Source of the DNA: Clostridium akagii DSM 12554 | GTDB lineage: Bacteria; Bacillota; Clostridia; Clostridiales; Clostridiaceae | DNA length: 64,000 nucleotides | Assembly (NCBI RefSeq): GCF_000686725.1 | Contig: NZ_KK366008.1 | Location: forward strand, 262,074 to 326,073 | Direction: 5' to 3' | In this document: in pieces, positions 54,799 through 64,000 of the stretch | How positions within the stretch are numbered: the stretch's first letter is position 1 | Layout of the letters: each line of letters begins with the position of its first letter | The notes under the pieces: generated by a model | Told to the model about the DNA's origin: nothing | Databases searched by the model: none | Seen by the model: the letters and a program-made list of their open reading frames with translations, nothing else | Position numbers and translations under genes: made by a program

Positions 54799-55866
54799 TT
54801 ACTTTTTTTCAGGTGCCTTAGATATTTTTACATCTTCATTAAGATTTACTCCTAAAATATCAATGAAGAAAATAAACATAGGAATTCCAAGTAATAAACC
54901 CCAAACCCCCATAAAGTGTTCTGAAAATATCAGTATTACAAACGTGAAAAATATTGGTAATTTAGTATTATGGGACATGAGTTTTGGATTTAATATATAG
55001 CTTTCCATTATATGAACAATAGCTATCATAATCAGTACATATAAAACCTTTATAAGTCCTCCTATTTTAAAACCAATCAAAACAAGTGGAATTAAAGATA
55101 TTATAACCCCTGCCACAGGAATAAGACTTAATATAAATATCATGAACCCCAAAGCCAAAAGCTTAGGAAATCCTAAAATAGTAAGAAATATTACTGAAAC
55201 TCCAGTATTAAACATAGCTATTACAACTTGTGCCTTTATAACTTTACCAAAAGAATTCAAGAAGTTGTTTCCAAAAAATTTAAAATATCTATAAATTCCG
55301 GAAACTTTACTGTATTCAAATTTTTTAACAAAGTCTTTAACTCTATCTTTTTCAAGCATATAAAACAGGCTTAATATCAATGCAATAAACAGATTACTAC
55401 TCCATTTGCCTACATTTGTAGCTGCGCGAATAGCAAAATCCACACCAGATTGGGTATAATTTTTCATATTTATCTTTCTCAGCATTGGAAAAAGATAATT
55501 GCCCCACCCTCTTGGCAGATCCGATATAGCAATATTTTCGTAGAAATTTTCTCCTTGCTTTGTAATACTTATAATCTGATTAATTAATACTGGTACGTAG
55601 TTATATAATGCCACTATTATAAATGTAAATAGAATTATATATAAAATCAAAGTGATAATCCCTTTTTTAATGGGAATATATTTTTTTAAACTACCCACCA
55701 CTAAATTTTCTAGACTATTAATCAAATACGTAAGTATAAATGTTAGTAACACTAAATTAAGTATACTTTTTATTATATACAAAAATAATGCAACAAACGC
55801 TATAAACAGTAAGCTTTTTACTAAATCCATACTAAATATCTTTTTCAAAAAATCCAACATTTCCAC
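54799..55866 (-). CDS. AI-2E family (PerM/YdiK-type) permease
   Basis: A 355-residue membrane protein with about seven helices: two N-terminal (VKSLLFIAFVALFLYIIKSILNLVLLTFILTYLI), one near 60-80, a large soluble loop, and the C-terminal bundle (LGFMIFILSLIPVAGVIISLIPLVLIGFKIG, MSHNTKLPIFFTFVILIFSEHFMGVWGLLLGIPMFIFFIDILG). This is the AI-2 exporter-like family, whose real substrates mostly are unknown. It is divergent from htrA. No nearby gene points to its cargo. Confidence 0.88.
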   Translation of the reverse strand: MEMLDFLKKIFSMDLVKSLLFIAFVALFLYIIKSILNLVLLTFILTYLINSLENLVVGSLKKYIPIKKGIITLILYIILFTFIIVALYNYVPVLINQIISITKQGENFYENIAISDLPRGWGNYLFPMLRKINMKNYTQSGVDFAIRAATNVGKWSSNLFIALILSLFYMLEKDRVKDFVKKFEYSKVSGIYRYFKFFGNNFLNSFGKVIKAQVVIAMFNTGVSVIFLTILGFPKLLALGFMIFILSLIPVAGVIISLIPLVLIGFKIGGLIKVLYVLIMIAIVHIMESYILNPKLMSHNTKLPIFFTFVILIFSEHFMGVWGLLLGIPMFIFFIDILGVNLNEDVKISKAPEKK

Positions 55867-56081
55867 CTCATAAGACCTATTTTTTTACAAGTTTATTAAA
55901 TCTATGCAAATATAATTATATTCATATGAATGATGCATTAATTTCTCATATGCACTATTATGTAACATTTTAAGTCCCCTTTATAAATTTAATTTTTTGT
56001 ATTATAATTATATTTATAAGAATAAATTGTTAATACTAATTATACTATACCTTTTGGAAAATTCCAATTTATACTTTATTA

Positions 56082-56124
56082 ATAATTGTCATATGCATTT
56101 AACAAAAATGACATATAATTGTCA
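56082..56124 (+). promoter_or_regulatory. Direct and inverted TTGTCA motifs upstream of htrA
   Basis: ATAATTGTCA occurs at 56082-56091 and again at 56115-56124, exactly 33 bases apart (about three helical turns), with an inverted TGACAT between. It could be the binding site of a response regulator; the htrA gene and a two-component system are both close. No family match is claimed. Confidence 0.45.
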
Positions 56125-56178
56125 CAGTTTTTGTCTATTATTAAAGCATATGATTTATGAATTTGGGAGGTAGACGAT

Positions 56179-57549
56179 ATGAGCGAATTTAATGATAAAA
56201 GTAATGATAAAGATAAAAAAGATAATACAGATAATGCAGATGAATTTTCAATGTCAAATTACTCTGGGTATAATGTATCACATACTGAAAACTATGATTC
56301 CAGCAGTAATAGTGATAACGCTGATTATGATTATGAAGTTAAAACTCTAGAAAACAATGAAAAAAAGCATGGAAAAGGAATGGGAAAAAGGATTGCGTCC
56401 TATGTAGCAGTTGGTCTAATTTGTAGTTTACTTGGAGGTACTGTCTCTGGAGTAGCATCTATATATCTTCTTCCTAAGACAAGTTTCTTTAAGAATACTC
56501 CATTATATAAAAACCTGGCTAATGCTAATAGTAATTCAAACATGTATACAGATGCCTCCTCTGGGAGCAAAAATGTTAATGCCTCCCCTACTGTTTCAAG
56601 CGGTAGTAGTCTTACAGTGGCACAAATTGCAAAAGAGGTTGGTCCAGCAGTAGTTGGAGTTTCAACCAAGATACTCTCTTCAGATAATAATTATGGTTTA
56701 GGTAATGGTAGTAGTGAAGCAGAAGGGGTAGGATCTGGTATTATCATAAATAAAGATGGATATATATTAACGAATTATCATGTTATTCAAGGTGCTCAAA
56801 CAATCACCATTACCCTGAACAATAAAAAAACGGCAAAAGCTAAAGTAATCAACTACGATTCTTCCATGGATTTAGCTGTAATTAAAATTTCCGATAGTAC
56901 GATTACAATGCCTGGCGTTGCTGAGCTAGGTAGTTCTAGTTCTTTACAAGTAGGGGATTCTGTTGTGGCTATTGGAAATCCATTGGGACTTGAGTTCTTT
57001 GGCTCAGTAACTACAGGTGTTGTTAGTGCTTTAAATAGACAGGTTTCAGTAGGAAATTCTAAATCACAAACTCTAATTCAGACAGATGCTGCTATAAATC
57101 CTGGAAACAGTGGTGGTCCACTTGTGAATTCACAAGGTCAGGTAATTGGTATAACAAGTTCCAAACTAACAGATACTGGTGAAGGAGTTTCTGCAGAGGG
57201 AATGGGTTTTGCTATTCCTATTGATGTTGTTAAACCAAAAATAACTTCACTAACAAAACCAATGTTAATGCTTGGCATCACAGTTGAAGATGTAACTCAA
57301 GATGATTCACAATCTAATAATGTACCACAAGGAGCTGAAGTTAAAAACGTAACTTCAGGTAGTTCAGCAGATAAAGCCGGACTTGAATCCAGTGATATCA
57401 TCACAAAATTTGGTGGTAAAACTGTAAAGAGCTCAGATGATTTAAATAATGCAAAAGCAGAACATAGCGCAGGTGATAAGGTAGCTGTTGAGATTTACAG
57501 AAATGGAGTAAATAAAAGCCTTACTATAACACTTGCAACTGCAAATTAA
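56179..57549 (+). CDS. htrA: HtrA/DegP-type serine protease
   Basis: A membrane-anchored surface quality-control protease. The 456 residues start with a long acidic, Asn/Asp-rich cytoplasmic tail (1-70) and a single membrane helix (about 72-98). A linker (100-145), the trypsin-like domain with His201 (LTNYHVI), Asp231 (MDLAVIKI) and Ser311 (NPGNSGGP), and one PDZ domain (about 365-452) follow. All three catalytic residues are present. A gggaggt site lies before ATG. It is probably induced by wall stress; see the motifs before it and the two-component pair after it. A good terminator follows. Confidence 0.95.
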   Translation: MSEFNDKSNDKDKKDNTDNADEFSMSNYSGYNVSHTENYDSSSNSDNADYDYEVKTLENNEKKHGKGMGKRIASYVAVGLICSLLGGTVSGVASIYLLPKTSFFKNTPLYKNLANANSNSNMYTDASSGSKNVNASPTVSSGSSLTVAQIAKEVGPAVVGVSTKILSSDNNYGLGNGSSEAEGVGSGIIINKDGYILTNYHVIQGAQTITITLNNKKTAKAKVINYDSSMDLAVIKISDSTITMPGVAELGSSSSLQVGDSVVAIGNPLGLEFFGSVTTGVVSALNRQVSVGNSKSQTLIQTDAAINPGNSGGPLVNSQGQVIGITSSKLTDTGEGVSAEGMGFAIPIDVVKPKITSLTKPMLMLGITVEDVTQDDSQSNNVPQGAEVKNVTSGSSADKAGLESSDIITKFGGKTVKSSDDLNNAKAEHSAGDKVAVEIYRNGVNKSLTITLATAN

Positions 57550-57551
57550 AT

Positions 57552-57608
57552 AAACATGAAAATAGCCGCAAGGGACATGATAATTTTCTTGCGGCTACTT
57601 TCATGTTT
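57552..57608 (+). terminator. Terminator between htrA and the sensor kinase gene (bidirectional)
   Basis: The stem aaacatgaaaatagccgcaag / cttgcggctactttcatgttt has one mismatch and ends both convergent transcripts. Confidence 0.85.
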
Positions 57609-57653
57609 AAAAATAAACTAATTGAAAATCTCATCCATAGCTTTACTTTAATT

Positions 57654-59189
57654 TCATATGTGTTTATCTTTATTTAAGCAGAAATAAAATGATACTCCAC
57701 CAGGGTAATTTTCTACACCAAAATCGCTATTATGAAGAATAAGTATGTTTTTTGTAATAGCAAGACCTAGCCCCGTTCCTCCAAGATTTCTATTTCTAGA
57801 TTTATCTATTTTAAAAAACTTATCCCATATCTTAACCAAATCTGGCTGGTCAATATTTTCTCCAGAATTTTTTACAACTACATATACTTTATCCGAATCT
57901 TCCTCCATATCAATTTTAATATTTCCATTTTCTTGCGTATGTCTAATTGCATTAGTAATAAAATTAGTAAGTACTTGTTCTATTCTCATTGTATCCCCAT
58001 ATACAAGTACATTATTGCCTAAATTCAATTCCACATCGATTTTTTTGCTATTAAAGATATTATAATACTTTTTAGCTGTTACATTTATAAGTTTATCAAT
58101 GTAAAAACCTTCCCACTTTAATTTAAAATTCCCATTTTCAAGCTGTGCTAAATCTAACATATCTGATACAAGCACACCCATCTTTTTAGCTTCATCAATT
58201 ATAACATCTACATAATACTCCCTATCATTCTCTTGAAAAACATCATCTTTAATTCCTTCCGCATATCCTTCAATAAGACTAATAGGAGTTTTAAGCTCAT
58301 GAGAAATTCCACCAACAAATTCCCTTCTCATCTTTTCTAGGCTTCTCTCCTTTTCAATATCACCCTTTAATTTTAAATTAGCCGATTTTAATGATTTAAG
58401 TGCACCATCCAAGTTTTCTGACAAAAAGTTTAATGTAACTCCGAGACTACCTAATTCATCTTGACTGTCCACTTTGTATTTCTCGGAAAAATCTAACTTT
58501 GACATTTTTAGTGCTGTTTTATTTAATTTTATTAATGGTTTAGCAATCATATTTGAATATATAATTGATAGTAATATGGTAAGTGCAAAAGCCCCTATGT
58601 AAATATAAATAAATATTTTTTGAATTACTGCTGAGGCCTCATTGATTGGTTGCAAGGAAGATACTACAAAAATCACCTCATTTTTAGTTTGATTTGGTAC
58701 AATACTTATAATTGTCTTAGTATCATAATTATTATTCTTAAATATATATGTTTTTATCTTGCCACTTCTCTTCATATCAACAAAGGCGCCAGGTTCTGAA
58801 GTAAGGTCGTTCATTGCCGCCCTTATAACTCTTACATTTGAAGATTCTTCTCTGGGGTCACTATTTGAAGCAAATTTTAAATAGCCGTTTTTATCTAAAA
58901 TTCCAACCTTACTATTATTACTATCCTGGAAATTAACTAATAACTTTAAAATCTCATCTTCCCCACTAACCTTGTTATAACTTTCCTCAAGGTGTTGTGC
59001 ATTTTTCTCCAATGTATCCATTTTCCAATTTGTATAGAATTTTTGAAAAAACAGAGTTTCAAATATAAATATACAACTCGTAAATATTGCCAGGAATATT
59101 AATGTAATAATAAAAATTTTTTTCGCTATGCTTTTGTTTATTTCACTTATTCCTTTAATTCTATTTATTTTAATTCTATTAATTTTCAC
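57654..59189 (-). CDS. Membrane sensor histidine kinase
   Basis: A 511-residue kinase. Membrane helices at about 25-47 and 191-212 flank an extracytoplasmic sensor (about 48-190). A HAMP region (about 213-265) is followed by the H box FVGGISHELKTPISLIEGYAEG with phospho-His297. The catalytic domain ends in the N, G1 and G2 boxes (LTNFITNAIRHT, KNSGENID, GTGLGLAITKNI). Its ATG overlaps the response-regulator stop by four bases. The N-terminal KINRIKINRIKG repeat is a small local duplication. Layout and neighbour htrA suggest an envelope-stress CssS-like role, an inference only. Confidence 0.93.
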   Translation of the reverse strand: MKINRIKINRIKGISEINKSIAKKIFIITLIFLAIFTSCIFIFETLFFQKFYTNWKMDTLEKNAQHLEESYNKVSGEDEILKLLVNFQDSNNSKVGILDKNGYLKFASNSDPREESSNVRVIRAAMNDLTSEPGAFVDMKRSGKIKTYIFKNNNYDTKTIISIVPNQTKNEVIFVVSSLQPINEASAVIQKIFIYIYIGAFALTILLSIIYSNMIAKPLIKLNKTALKMSKLDFSEKYKVDSQDELGSLGVTLNFLSENLDGALKSLKSANLKLKGDIEKERSLEKMRREFVGGISHELKTPISLIEGYAEGIKDDVFQENDREYYVDVIIDEAKKMGVLVSDMLDLAQLENGNFKLKWEGFYIDKLINVTAKKYYNIFNSKKIDVELNLGNNVLVYGDTMRIEQVLTNFITNAIRHTQENGNIKIDMEEDSDKVYVVVKNSGENIDQPDLVKIWDKFFKIDKSRNRNLGGTGLGLAITKNILILHNSDFGVENYPGGVSFYFCLNKDKHI

Positions 59190-59866
59190 TTTTTTACCTC
59201 TAATTTATATCCACTCCCTCTAACTGTAGTTATCAGGTAAGCCTTCTGCTTTAATTTTTCTCTTAACCTTTTAATATGAGTATCCACCGTTCGCAAATCT
59301 CCAAAATAATCCATTCCCCATACACCATCCAAAATTTTGTCCCTAGTAAGCAATATTCCTTTGTTTTTAGCAAAATATAATAACAAATCATATTCTTTAG
59401 GTGAGAGGTATATTTCCTTATCCTCTATTAGAACCTCATGGCTTAGTTCATCAATTATTAAACCCTCTATATTAATTGGGTAATTTGTATATTTTTCATC
59501 GGGGTAATATCTTTTAACTAGAGCTTTAGTTTTAGCAACTAAAATTTTAGGACTAAATGGCTTCGTTACATAATCATCAGCTCCTAATTCATAACCAAAT
59601 AACTTATCATCTTCTTCTGCTTTTGCAGTTAAAATTATGATTGGAACATTTGATTCTTTACGTATATATTTGCATACATCAAACCCATCCATAAAAGGCA
59701 TCATTATATCCAATATTATTAGGCCAATTTTGTTAGAATCAAAAGTTCTAATTGCTTCTAAACCATCTTTTGCTTTAAGCGTATTAAATTTTTCCTTTCT
59801 TAAATATGCTTCAATTAAATTTCTCATTCTTTCTTCGTCTTCAACAATTAATATACTGTCTTCCAT
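59186..59866 (-). CDS. OmpR/PhoB-type response regulator
   Basis: A 226-residue regulator with a receiver domain (1-120; acidic ED at 10-11, phospho-Asp53 in LIILDIMMP, Thr in ILTAKA, Lys in TKPFSP) and a winged-helix DNA-binding domain (about 130-226: IYLSPKEYDLLLYFAKNKG, RTVDTHIKRLREKL, TVRGSGYKLEV). It is the first gene of the pair with the histidine kinase. A ggggaaac site precedes the ATG. Targets probably include its own operon or htrA. Confidence 0.94.
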   Translation of the reverse strand: MEDSILIVEDEERMRNLIEAYLRKEKFNTLKAKDGLEAIRTFDSNKIGLIILDIMMPFMDGFDVCKYIRKESNVPIIILTAKAEEDDKLFGYELGADDYVTKPFSPKILVAKTKALVKRYYPDEKYTNYPINIEGLIIDELSHEVLIEDKEIYLSPKEYDLLLYFAKNKGILLTRDKILDGVWGMDYFGDLRTVDTHIKRLREKLKQKAYLITTVRGSGYKLEVKK

Positions 59867-60077
59867 AACGTTTCCCCTTTTAATATCCTTAGGATTTTAA
59901 CTTATTTTCATTATATCATAATAAAAATATATAAAAATTAAAATATTGTTAACTCGAGTTTTTAGCACAATTTGGAAGTTGTATTTTCTTATATGATACA
60001 TAATTAAATTAACTAAGCAAATAATATAAATATATTCATGACAGAAAAACTGAAAATAATAAAAAGAAGATGACATA

Positions 60078-60803
60078 ATGCAAGTTTTGTTAAAATCAAG
60101 AAAAATTCTGTATATGGTTTTTTTTATAATACTTTTATTGTTAGTACTTACCTCAAAGTCTTATGCCAAAGAAACTATTGAAAACAATGATAAAAAAACC
60201 GTTTATTTGACCTTTGATGATGGTCCCAGTATTATAACTGATAAGCTCCTTGATACTTTAAAGAGTTGCAACGTAAAAGCCACTTTTTTCGTAGTTGGAA
60301 AAGAAATTCCTGGAAGAGAAAAAGTTCTAAAAAGAATATATAATGAAGGTCATAGCATCGGTCTTCATACCTATTCTCATAATTTTAAAAAAATTTATAA
60401 AAGCGATGATATTTTCATTAACGAAATGCTTTCCTCTCAAGAAAAAATAAAAGAGGTTACAGGTTATTCTTCTAATTTCATTAGATTTCCAGGTGGAAGT
60501 TCCAAACATTTAAGTGGATCCATGCTTGAAAAAATTCATAAAAATAATTTAAGAGTCTTTGACTGGAATTCCAGTTTAGAAGATGGTGTTAAACCAAATC
60601 TTTCTGTAGATGATTTGGTGAAAAATTCAAAGAAATGTAGAGTGTGTGATCATAGGATAATCCTACTCATGCACTGTAATTCAAACAATACAAATACAAT
60701 AAAAGCTCTTCCAAAAATTATAGATTGTTATAGAAATCGTGGCTATGAAATTAAGCCCATTATTGATTCAACCCCTGAATATTACTACAAATTTAAAAAA
60801 TAG
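60078..60803 (+). CDS. Secreted polysaccharide deacetylase, paralogue of 6972-7730
   Basis: A 241-residue carbohydrate esterase 4 protein with an N-terminal signal/anchor (MQVLLKSRKILYMVFFIILLLLVL). The NodB domain reads TVYLTFDDGPSII, HSIGLHTYSHNFKKIY, RFPGGSSKH, DWNSS and ILLMHCN. The sequence is clearly alike with the 252-residue protein at 6972 over the whole domain (both also end near a DSTPE/NDTPE motif), so they arose by duplication. A weak aagaagatg site lies before the ATG. A hairpin at 60800 follows directly on the stop codon. Confidence 0.88.
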   Translation: MQVLLKSRKILYMVFFIILLLLVLTSKSYAKETIENNDKKTVYLTFDDGPSIITDKLLDTLKSCNVKATFFVVGKEIPGREKVLKRIYNEGHSIGLHTYSHNFKKIYKSDDIFINEMLSSQEKIKEVTGYSSNFIRFPGGSSKHLSGSMLEKIHKNNLRVFDWNSSLEDGVKPNLSVDDLVKNSKKCRVCDHRIILLMHCNSNNTNTIKALPKIIDCYRNRGYEIKPIIDSTPEYYYKFKK

Positions 60804-60826
60804 CTACTGAATATATCAGTAGCTAT
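60800..60826 (+). terminator. Terminator after the second deacetylase gene
   Basis: The stem tagctactga / tcagtagcta lies on the stop codon region and faces the convergent zinc-ribbon gene; the T-run is weak. Confidence 0.7.
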
Positions 60827-60841
60827 CTAAATACAATTCAA

Positions 60842-61006
60842 TTATTTTCTGAAACCTCTGTTGCTTTGTGCCTTCCTTGCTTTTCTGCATTCAGGACATC
60901 TTACAGGGTCATTTTCGAAACCTTTTTCTTTATAAAATTCTTGCTCACCTTCAGTGAATATGAATTCTTTACCACAATCTTTGCATACAACTGTCTTATC
61001 TGCCAT
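60842..61006 (-). CDS. Small zinc-ribbon protein
   Basis: Too short for usual gene tracks. ATG at 61006 gives a 54-residue protein MADKTVVCKDCGKEFIFTEG and ends in QSNRGFRK. Two CxxC pairs (CKDC near 8-11, CPEC near 38-41) form a zinc ribbon of the zf-trcl type often found in Clostridia. A ggaggta site precedes the start. Function is unknown; the basic tail would fit RNA or ribosome binding. Confidence 0.88.
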   Translation of the reverse strand: MADKTVVCKDCGKEFIFTEGEQEFYKEKGFENDPVRCPECRKARKAQSNRGFRK

Positions 61007-61181
61007 CTAAACATACCTCCTTTTTTAGAATTAGGGATCTAACGGCTCATAAATTACACTTCCCGGAAAAAAAGGAGAATGCTAGTTTCATGATATTAAA
61101 TCTCTCGATTACAAACAAATTATATCATACGCCCTTTTAAAACACAATATAAATAACCAATATTTTACTTTAAATGTTAAA

Positions 61182-62258
61182 TTATAAAATATTTTCTATA
61201 ATTCCCCCTCCAAGTAATAAATCGTCATTATAGAATACTACCGATTGGCCCTTTGTAATAGCCCTCACAGGTTTTTCAAACACCACCCTGACTTTTTCCT
61301 CACCAAGAGGATACACCATTGCTTCAGTAGGTTTGGATGCATATCTTATTTTAGCCTGAACCTTAATTGGCTCTTCAATTTTATCAAAAGGGATAAAATT
61401 CAAATTACCTGCTATGAGTTCTTTTTTAAATATGCCTTCTTCATTTCCTAAAACCACTTCATTTGTCAATGCTTTTATATCTTTTACAAATACAGGCTTT
61501 CCAAATGCTATTCCAAGACCCTTCCTCTGACCTATAGTATAATAAACTAATCCTTTGTGTTTTCCTAATATATTTCCAGTATCATCCACAAAATTTCCTT
61601 CTTTAACACTTTGTGGTCTTTCTCTTTTTATATAAGAACCATGATCATTGTCAGGAATAAAACAAATTTCTTCACTGTCCTTCTTATTATGAACATTCAA
61701 TCCTATTTCCTTAGCTATTTCTCTTATTCTATCCTTCTTATAAGTTCCACAAGGCATCAACGTATGCTCTAACTGATATTGAGTCATATTATATAAAACA
61801 TAGGTCTGATCTTTTTTATCATCTTCAGATTTTTTAATTAAATATCTACCATTCTCTTTATAAATGGTTGAATAATGACCTGTTGATACATAATCAGCAC
61901 CTAATTCTTTGGCTTTTTTTAAAAATGCATCAAATTTTATATATTTGTTGCAAGCTATACATGGATTAGGGGTTTGCCCTTTTAGATACTCATCTATAAA
62001 TGGTTCTATTACCTTTTCCTTGAATATATCTTTAAAATTTATTACGTAGAATGGTATTTGGAGTTTATATGCCACTCTTCTAGCATCCTCCACTGATGAG
62101 AGGGAACAACAACCATTCTCTCTGTCCTGAAATTCCTCATCCTCTGGCCATACCTGCATAGTTATTCCAATAACGTCATAACCTTGCTCTTTTAAAAGAT
62201 ATGCAGTTACTGAGCTGTCCACTCCGCCGCTCATACCTACTACAACTTTTTTATTCAT
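61182..62258 (-). CDS. mnmA: tRNA 2-thiouridylase
   Basis: MnmA puts sulfur on U34 of tRNA-Lys, -Glu and -Gln. The 358 residues contain the PP-loop [11 protein letters not shown] (ATP), the tRNA-contact helix, [14 protein letters not shown] with catalytic Cys (about 101) and the second Cys in [22 protein letters not shown] and the beta-barrel C-terminal domain ([21 protein letters not shown]) follow. It lies 13 bases after the cysteine desulfurase, its sulfur donor, so the two are one operon. Confidence 0.97.
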   Translation of the reverse strand: MNKKVVVGMSGGVDSSVTAYLLKEQGYDVIGITMQVWPEDEEFQDRENGCCSLSSVEDARRVAYKLQIPFYVINFKDIFKEKVIEPFIDEYLKGQTPNPCIACNKYIKFDAFLKKAKELGADYVSTGHYSTIYKENGRYLIKKSEDDKKDQTYVLYNMTQYQLEHTLMPCGTYKKDRIREIAKEIGLNVHNKKDSEEICFIPDNDHGSYIKRERPQSVKEGNFVDDTGNILGKHKGLVYYTIGQRKGLGIAFGKPVFVKDIKALTNEVVLGNEEGIFKKELIAGNLNFIPFDKIEEPIKVQAKIRYASKPTEAMVYPLGEEKVRVVFEKPVRAITKGQSVVFYNDDLLLGGGIIENIL

Positions 62259-62271
62259 AAGTTCACCTCAT

Positions 62272-63417
62272 CTAAACATTTTGTATATTACGTATTATCT
62301 CTTTTAATGCTTTAACTGTATTCTCAACTTCTTGCTCCGAAGTTGAACTACCAAAACTAAATCTCATAGAACTCCTTGAATTTTCTTCACTAAGTCCCAT
62401 TGCTATAAGCACATGAGACGGCTCAAGCGATCCTGCGGAACACGCACTTCCAACAGAAGCGCAAATTCCTCGTAAGTCTAGAGCCATAAGCAAAGTCTCT
62501 GCCTCTATTCCATGAAAACAAATATTTGAGTTACCTGGAATTCTATTAACCAGGTCACCATTTATAGATGTTCCATGAATTTCTAACACTTCCTTTAAGA
62601 ACTTATCCCGTAGGCTTTTTAATCTAACTGTTTCAGTACTAATGCTAGAATTAGATTTTTCAATTGCTTTCCCAAGTCCCACAATTGCAGGGGTATTTTC
62701 CGTACCAGCTCTTCTTGCTCTTTCCTGCTCTCCACCATGAAAATAATTATCTACTTTCATGCCCTTTTTAATATACAGAACTCCGATTCCTTTAGGTCCA
62801 TAAAACTTATGTGCTGACATAGATAACATATCCACTTTTAATTTTTGGACATCTACATTAATATGACCGATTGCCTGAACTGCATCTGTATGAAAAGCAA
62901 TATTTTTTTCAGTACATATTTTTCCTATTTCTTCTATAGGCTCTAACGTACCAACCTCATTATTTGCTAGCATAATAGAAATTAAAATAGTCTTACTATT
63001 TATTGATTTTTCAAGGTAATCTAAATCTACCATACCATTTTTTTTAACAGGTACATATGTTACATCAAACCCTTGAGTTTCTAAATATCTGCACGTATTT
63101 AATACTGCTGGGTGCTCTATTTCACTAGTTATAATATGATTCCCACTTTTTCGTTTTGCAAAGGCTGTACCTTTTATTGCCCAATTATCACTTTCAGTAC
63201 CACCACTTGTAAAAAATATTTCTTCTCTTTTACAATTTATTGCCTTAGCTACCCTACTTCTTGCTTTATCAATTGCCATTTTAGGCTCTAAAGAAAAAGC
63301 GGACACTGAAGAAGGATTTCCATAGAACGAACAAAAATATGGTTCCATTTCTTTAAATACATCCTTGTCTACAGGTGTAGTCGCTCCATAATCCATATAT
63401 ATTATTTTGTTATTCAT
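62272..63417 (-). CDS. Cysteine desulfurase (NifS/IscS type)
   Basis: A PLP enzyme of 381 residues releasing sulfur from cysteine as persulfide. MDYGATTPVDKDVFKEM, FTSGGTESDN, TDAVQAIGH, the Schiff-base lysine SMSAHKFYGPKG and the catalytic Cys loop RGICASVGSACSAGSLEPSHVL are present. It belongs to the class I (IscS/NifS) set by the long Cys loop. It sits before mnmA and probably supplies sulfur for tRNA thiolation and iron-sulfur clusters. The start ATG (63417) has aggtaatg nearby, a weak site. Confidence 0.94.
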   Translation of the reverse strand: MNNKIIYMDYGATTPVDKDVFKEMEPYFCSFYGNPSSVSAFSLEPKMAIDKARSRVAKAINCKREEIFFTSGGTESDNWAIKGTAFAKRKSGNHIITSEIEHPAVLNTCRYLETQGFDVTYVPVKKNGMVDLDYLEKSINSKTILISIMLANNEVGTLEPIEEIGKICTEKNIAFHTDAVQAIGHINVDVQKLKVDMLSMSAHKFYGPKGIGVLYIKKGMKVDNYFHGGEQERARRAGTENTPAIVGLGKAIEKSNSSISTETVRLKSLRDKFLKEVLEIHGTSINGDLVNRIPGNSNICFHGIEAETLLMALDLRGICASVGSACSAGSLEPSHVLIAMGLSEENSRSSMRFSFGSSTSEQEVENTVKALKEIIRNIQNV

Positions 63418-63449
63418 CTTTTCATTACCTCAGCTTTTATATAAAAATA

Positions 63450-63480
63450 ATTACGGTGCAAATAATTCTTGCACCGTAAT
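63450..63480 (-). terminator. Terminator between cysK and the cysteine desulfurase gene
   Basis: The perfect stem attacggtgcaa / ttgcaccgtaat (12 bp) around seven bases has TATTTTTAT on the minus strand. It ends the cysK transcript before the desulfurase gene. Nothing else is recognised in 63481-63584. Confidence 0.85.
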
Positions 63481-63584
63481 CTACTATAACTCGCTTCATA
63501 AAAAGAAGCAACATGATTTTTTTATTTTAGGCTTCTAAAATGGAATATCAAGTCAAAATACTAGCCTATTTTATTAAAAATGCC

Positions 63585-64000
63585 TCAATCAAATACTGTA
63601 GTTGATAAATATCTTTGTCCTGTATCTGGAAGTATAACAACTATATTCTTACCTTTAAATTCAGGGCGCTTTGCAACTTCAATTGCTGCATATGCTGCTG
63701 CTCCAGAAGAAATTCCAACTAAAAGGCCTTCAATTCTTGCCAAATTTCTAGTTGTCTCAAAAGCATTTTCATTTGAAACAGATATTATTTCATCAACTAG
63801 ATCTAAGTTTAAAACATCTGGTACAAATCCTGCTCCTATGCCTTGAAGTTTGTGAGGTCCTGGTTTTCCACCTTCAAGTACTGGTGAATCACTTGGTTCA
63901 ACTGCAATTATTTTCACATTTGGATTATTTTTCTTCAATACCTTTGCAACGCCTGTAAGTGTACCACCTGTACCAACTCCAGCTATAAACACATCTACAT
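63585..64000 (-). CDS. cysK: Cysteine synthase A (3' part; runs off the window end)
   Basis: O-acetylserine sulfhydrylase makes cysteine from O-acetylserine and sulfide. The visible 138 C-terminal residues include [20 protein letters not shown] (PLP-phosphate glycine loop), [44 protein letters not shown] and [12 protein letters not shown], all cysteine-synthase marks. The upstream part with the PLP lysine lies beyond position 64000. Its closeness to the desulfurase suggests a cysteine/sulfur locus. Confidence 0.95.
   Translation of the reverse strand, partial: VDVFIAGVGTGGTLTGVAKVLKKNNPNVKIIAVEPSDSPVLEGGKPGPHKLQGIGAGFVPDVLNLDLVDEIISVSNENAFETTRNLARIEGLLVGISSGAAAYAAIEVAKRPEFKGKNIVVILPDTGQRYLSTTVFD

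Overview
The window looks like a chromosomal segment of a low-GC, endospore-forming anaerobic Firmicute, most likely a Clostridium (sensu stricto). The grounds are the AT-rich intergenic DNA, strong GGAGG-type ribosome binding sites, three tRNA-dependent T-box leaders, spore genes (an alpha/beta-type SASP, PdaB-like deacetylase, YtxC) and 2-hydroxyacyl-CoA dehydratase-type radical enzymes. From memory, the gene order resembles the pheS-thrS-dapAB-argDCJ-folC-valS region of C. acetobutylicum. I see no insertion sequence, prophage or CRISPR array; this is a housekeeping region.

Layout. 1-5.0 kb (minus): pheS (cut by the window start) with a Phe T-box, a TrmH-type rRNA methylase, rplT, rpmI, an L20-type leader with a shattered remnant of infC, then thrS with a Thr T-box. 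5.0-7.8 kb: ytxC, a GME-fold-like gene and a secreted deacetylase. 7.9-8.5 kb: five tRNA genes (Val, Asp, Phe, Gly, Cys) behind one promoter. 8.5-10.5 kb: hslO, a methyltransferase and a SASP. 10.6-20.7 kb: lysine/DAP genes dapA-dapB and patA/dapH, separated by an oppBCDFA oligopeptide transporter operon. 20.7-24.5 kb: a two-OB-fold SSB-like protein, pdaB, a DUF4364 regulator, a beta-propeller protein and a TSCPD protein. 24.6-28.4 kb: divergent argD and argCJ around probable ArgR boxes. 28.4-34.2 kb: a cold-shock-domain fusion protein, folC, a frameshifted GNAT acetyltransferase, and valS with a Val T-box.

34.3-43.4 kb: a degenerate kinase-like protein, a 1434-residue acyl-CoA-dehydratase-activase fusion, a TPR protein, a membrane transglutaminase, RecX and an M16 peptidase. 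43.5-49.6 kb: an Mrr-like orphan, a surface protein, a DEAD-box RNA helicase, a GH57 enzyme with its DUF4912 partner (frameshifted at a poly-A tract), and a 31-residue membrane peptide. 49.7-52.3 kb: a tight operon of a double-cubane-type dehydratase homologue, its activase and a QueT-type transporter, followed by a candidate small RNA. 52.3-64 kb: a divergent UppS homologue, DUF3189, an M24 peptidase, an AI-2E-type permease, HtrA, a two-component system, a second secreted deacetylase, a zinc-ribbon protein, mnmA, a cysteine desulfurase and the 3' part of cysK.

How they work together. Three aminoacyl-tRNA synthetase genes are each read through a T-box whose specifier codon can be read directly (UUC, ACC, GUU). 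The DAP genes follow the acetylase branch of lysine/peptidoglycan synthesis. mnmA beside a cysteine desulfurase and cysK forms a sulfur-to-tRNA module. HtrA lies next to a sensor/regulator pair. The most striking oddities are the collapsed infC between its leader and rpmI, the GNAT frameshift placed exactly on a -1 slippery heptamer, the dehydratase/activase/QueT operon and the candidate small RNA upstream of it.
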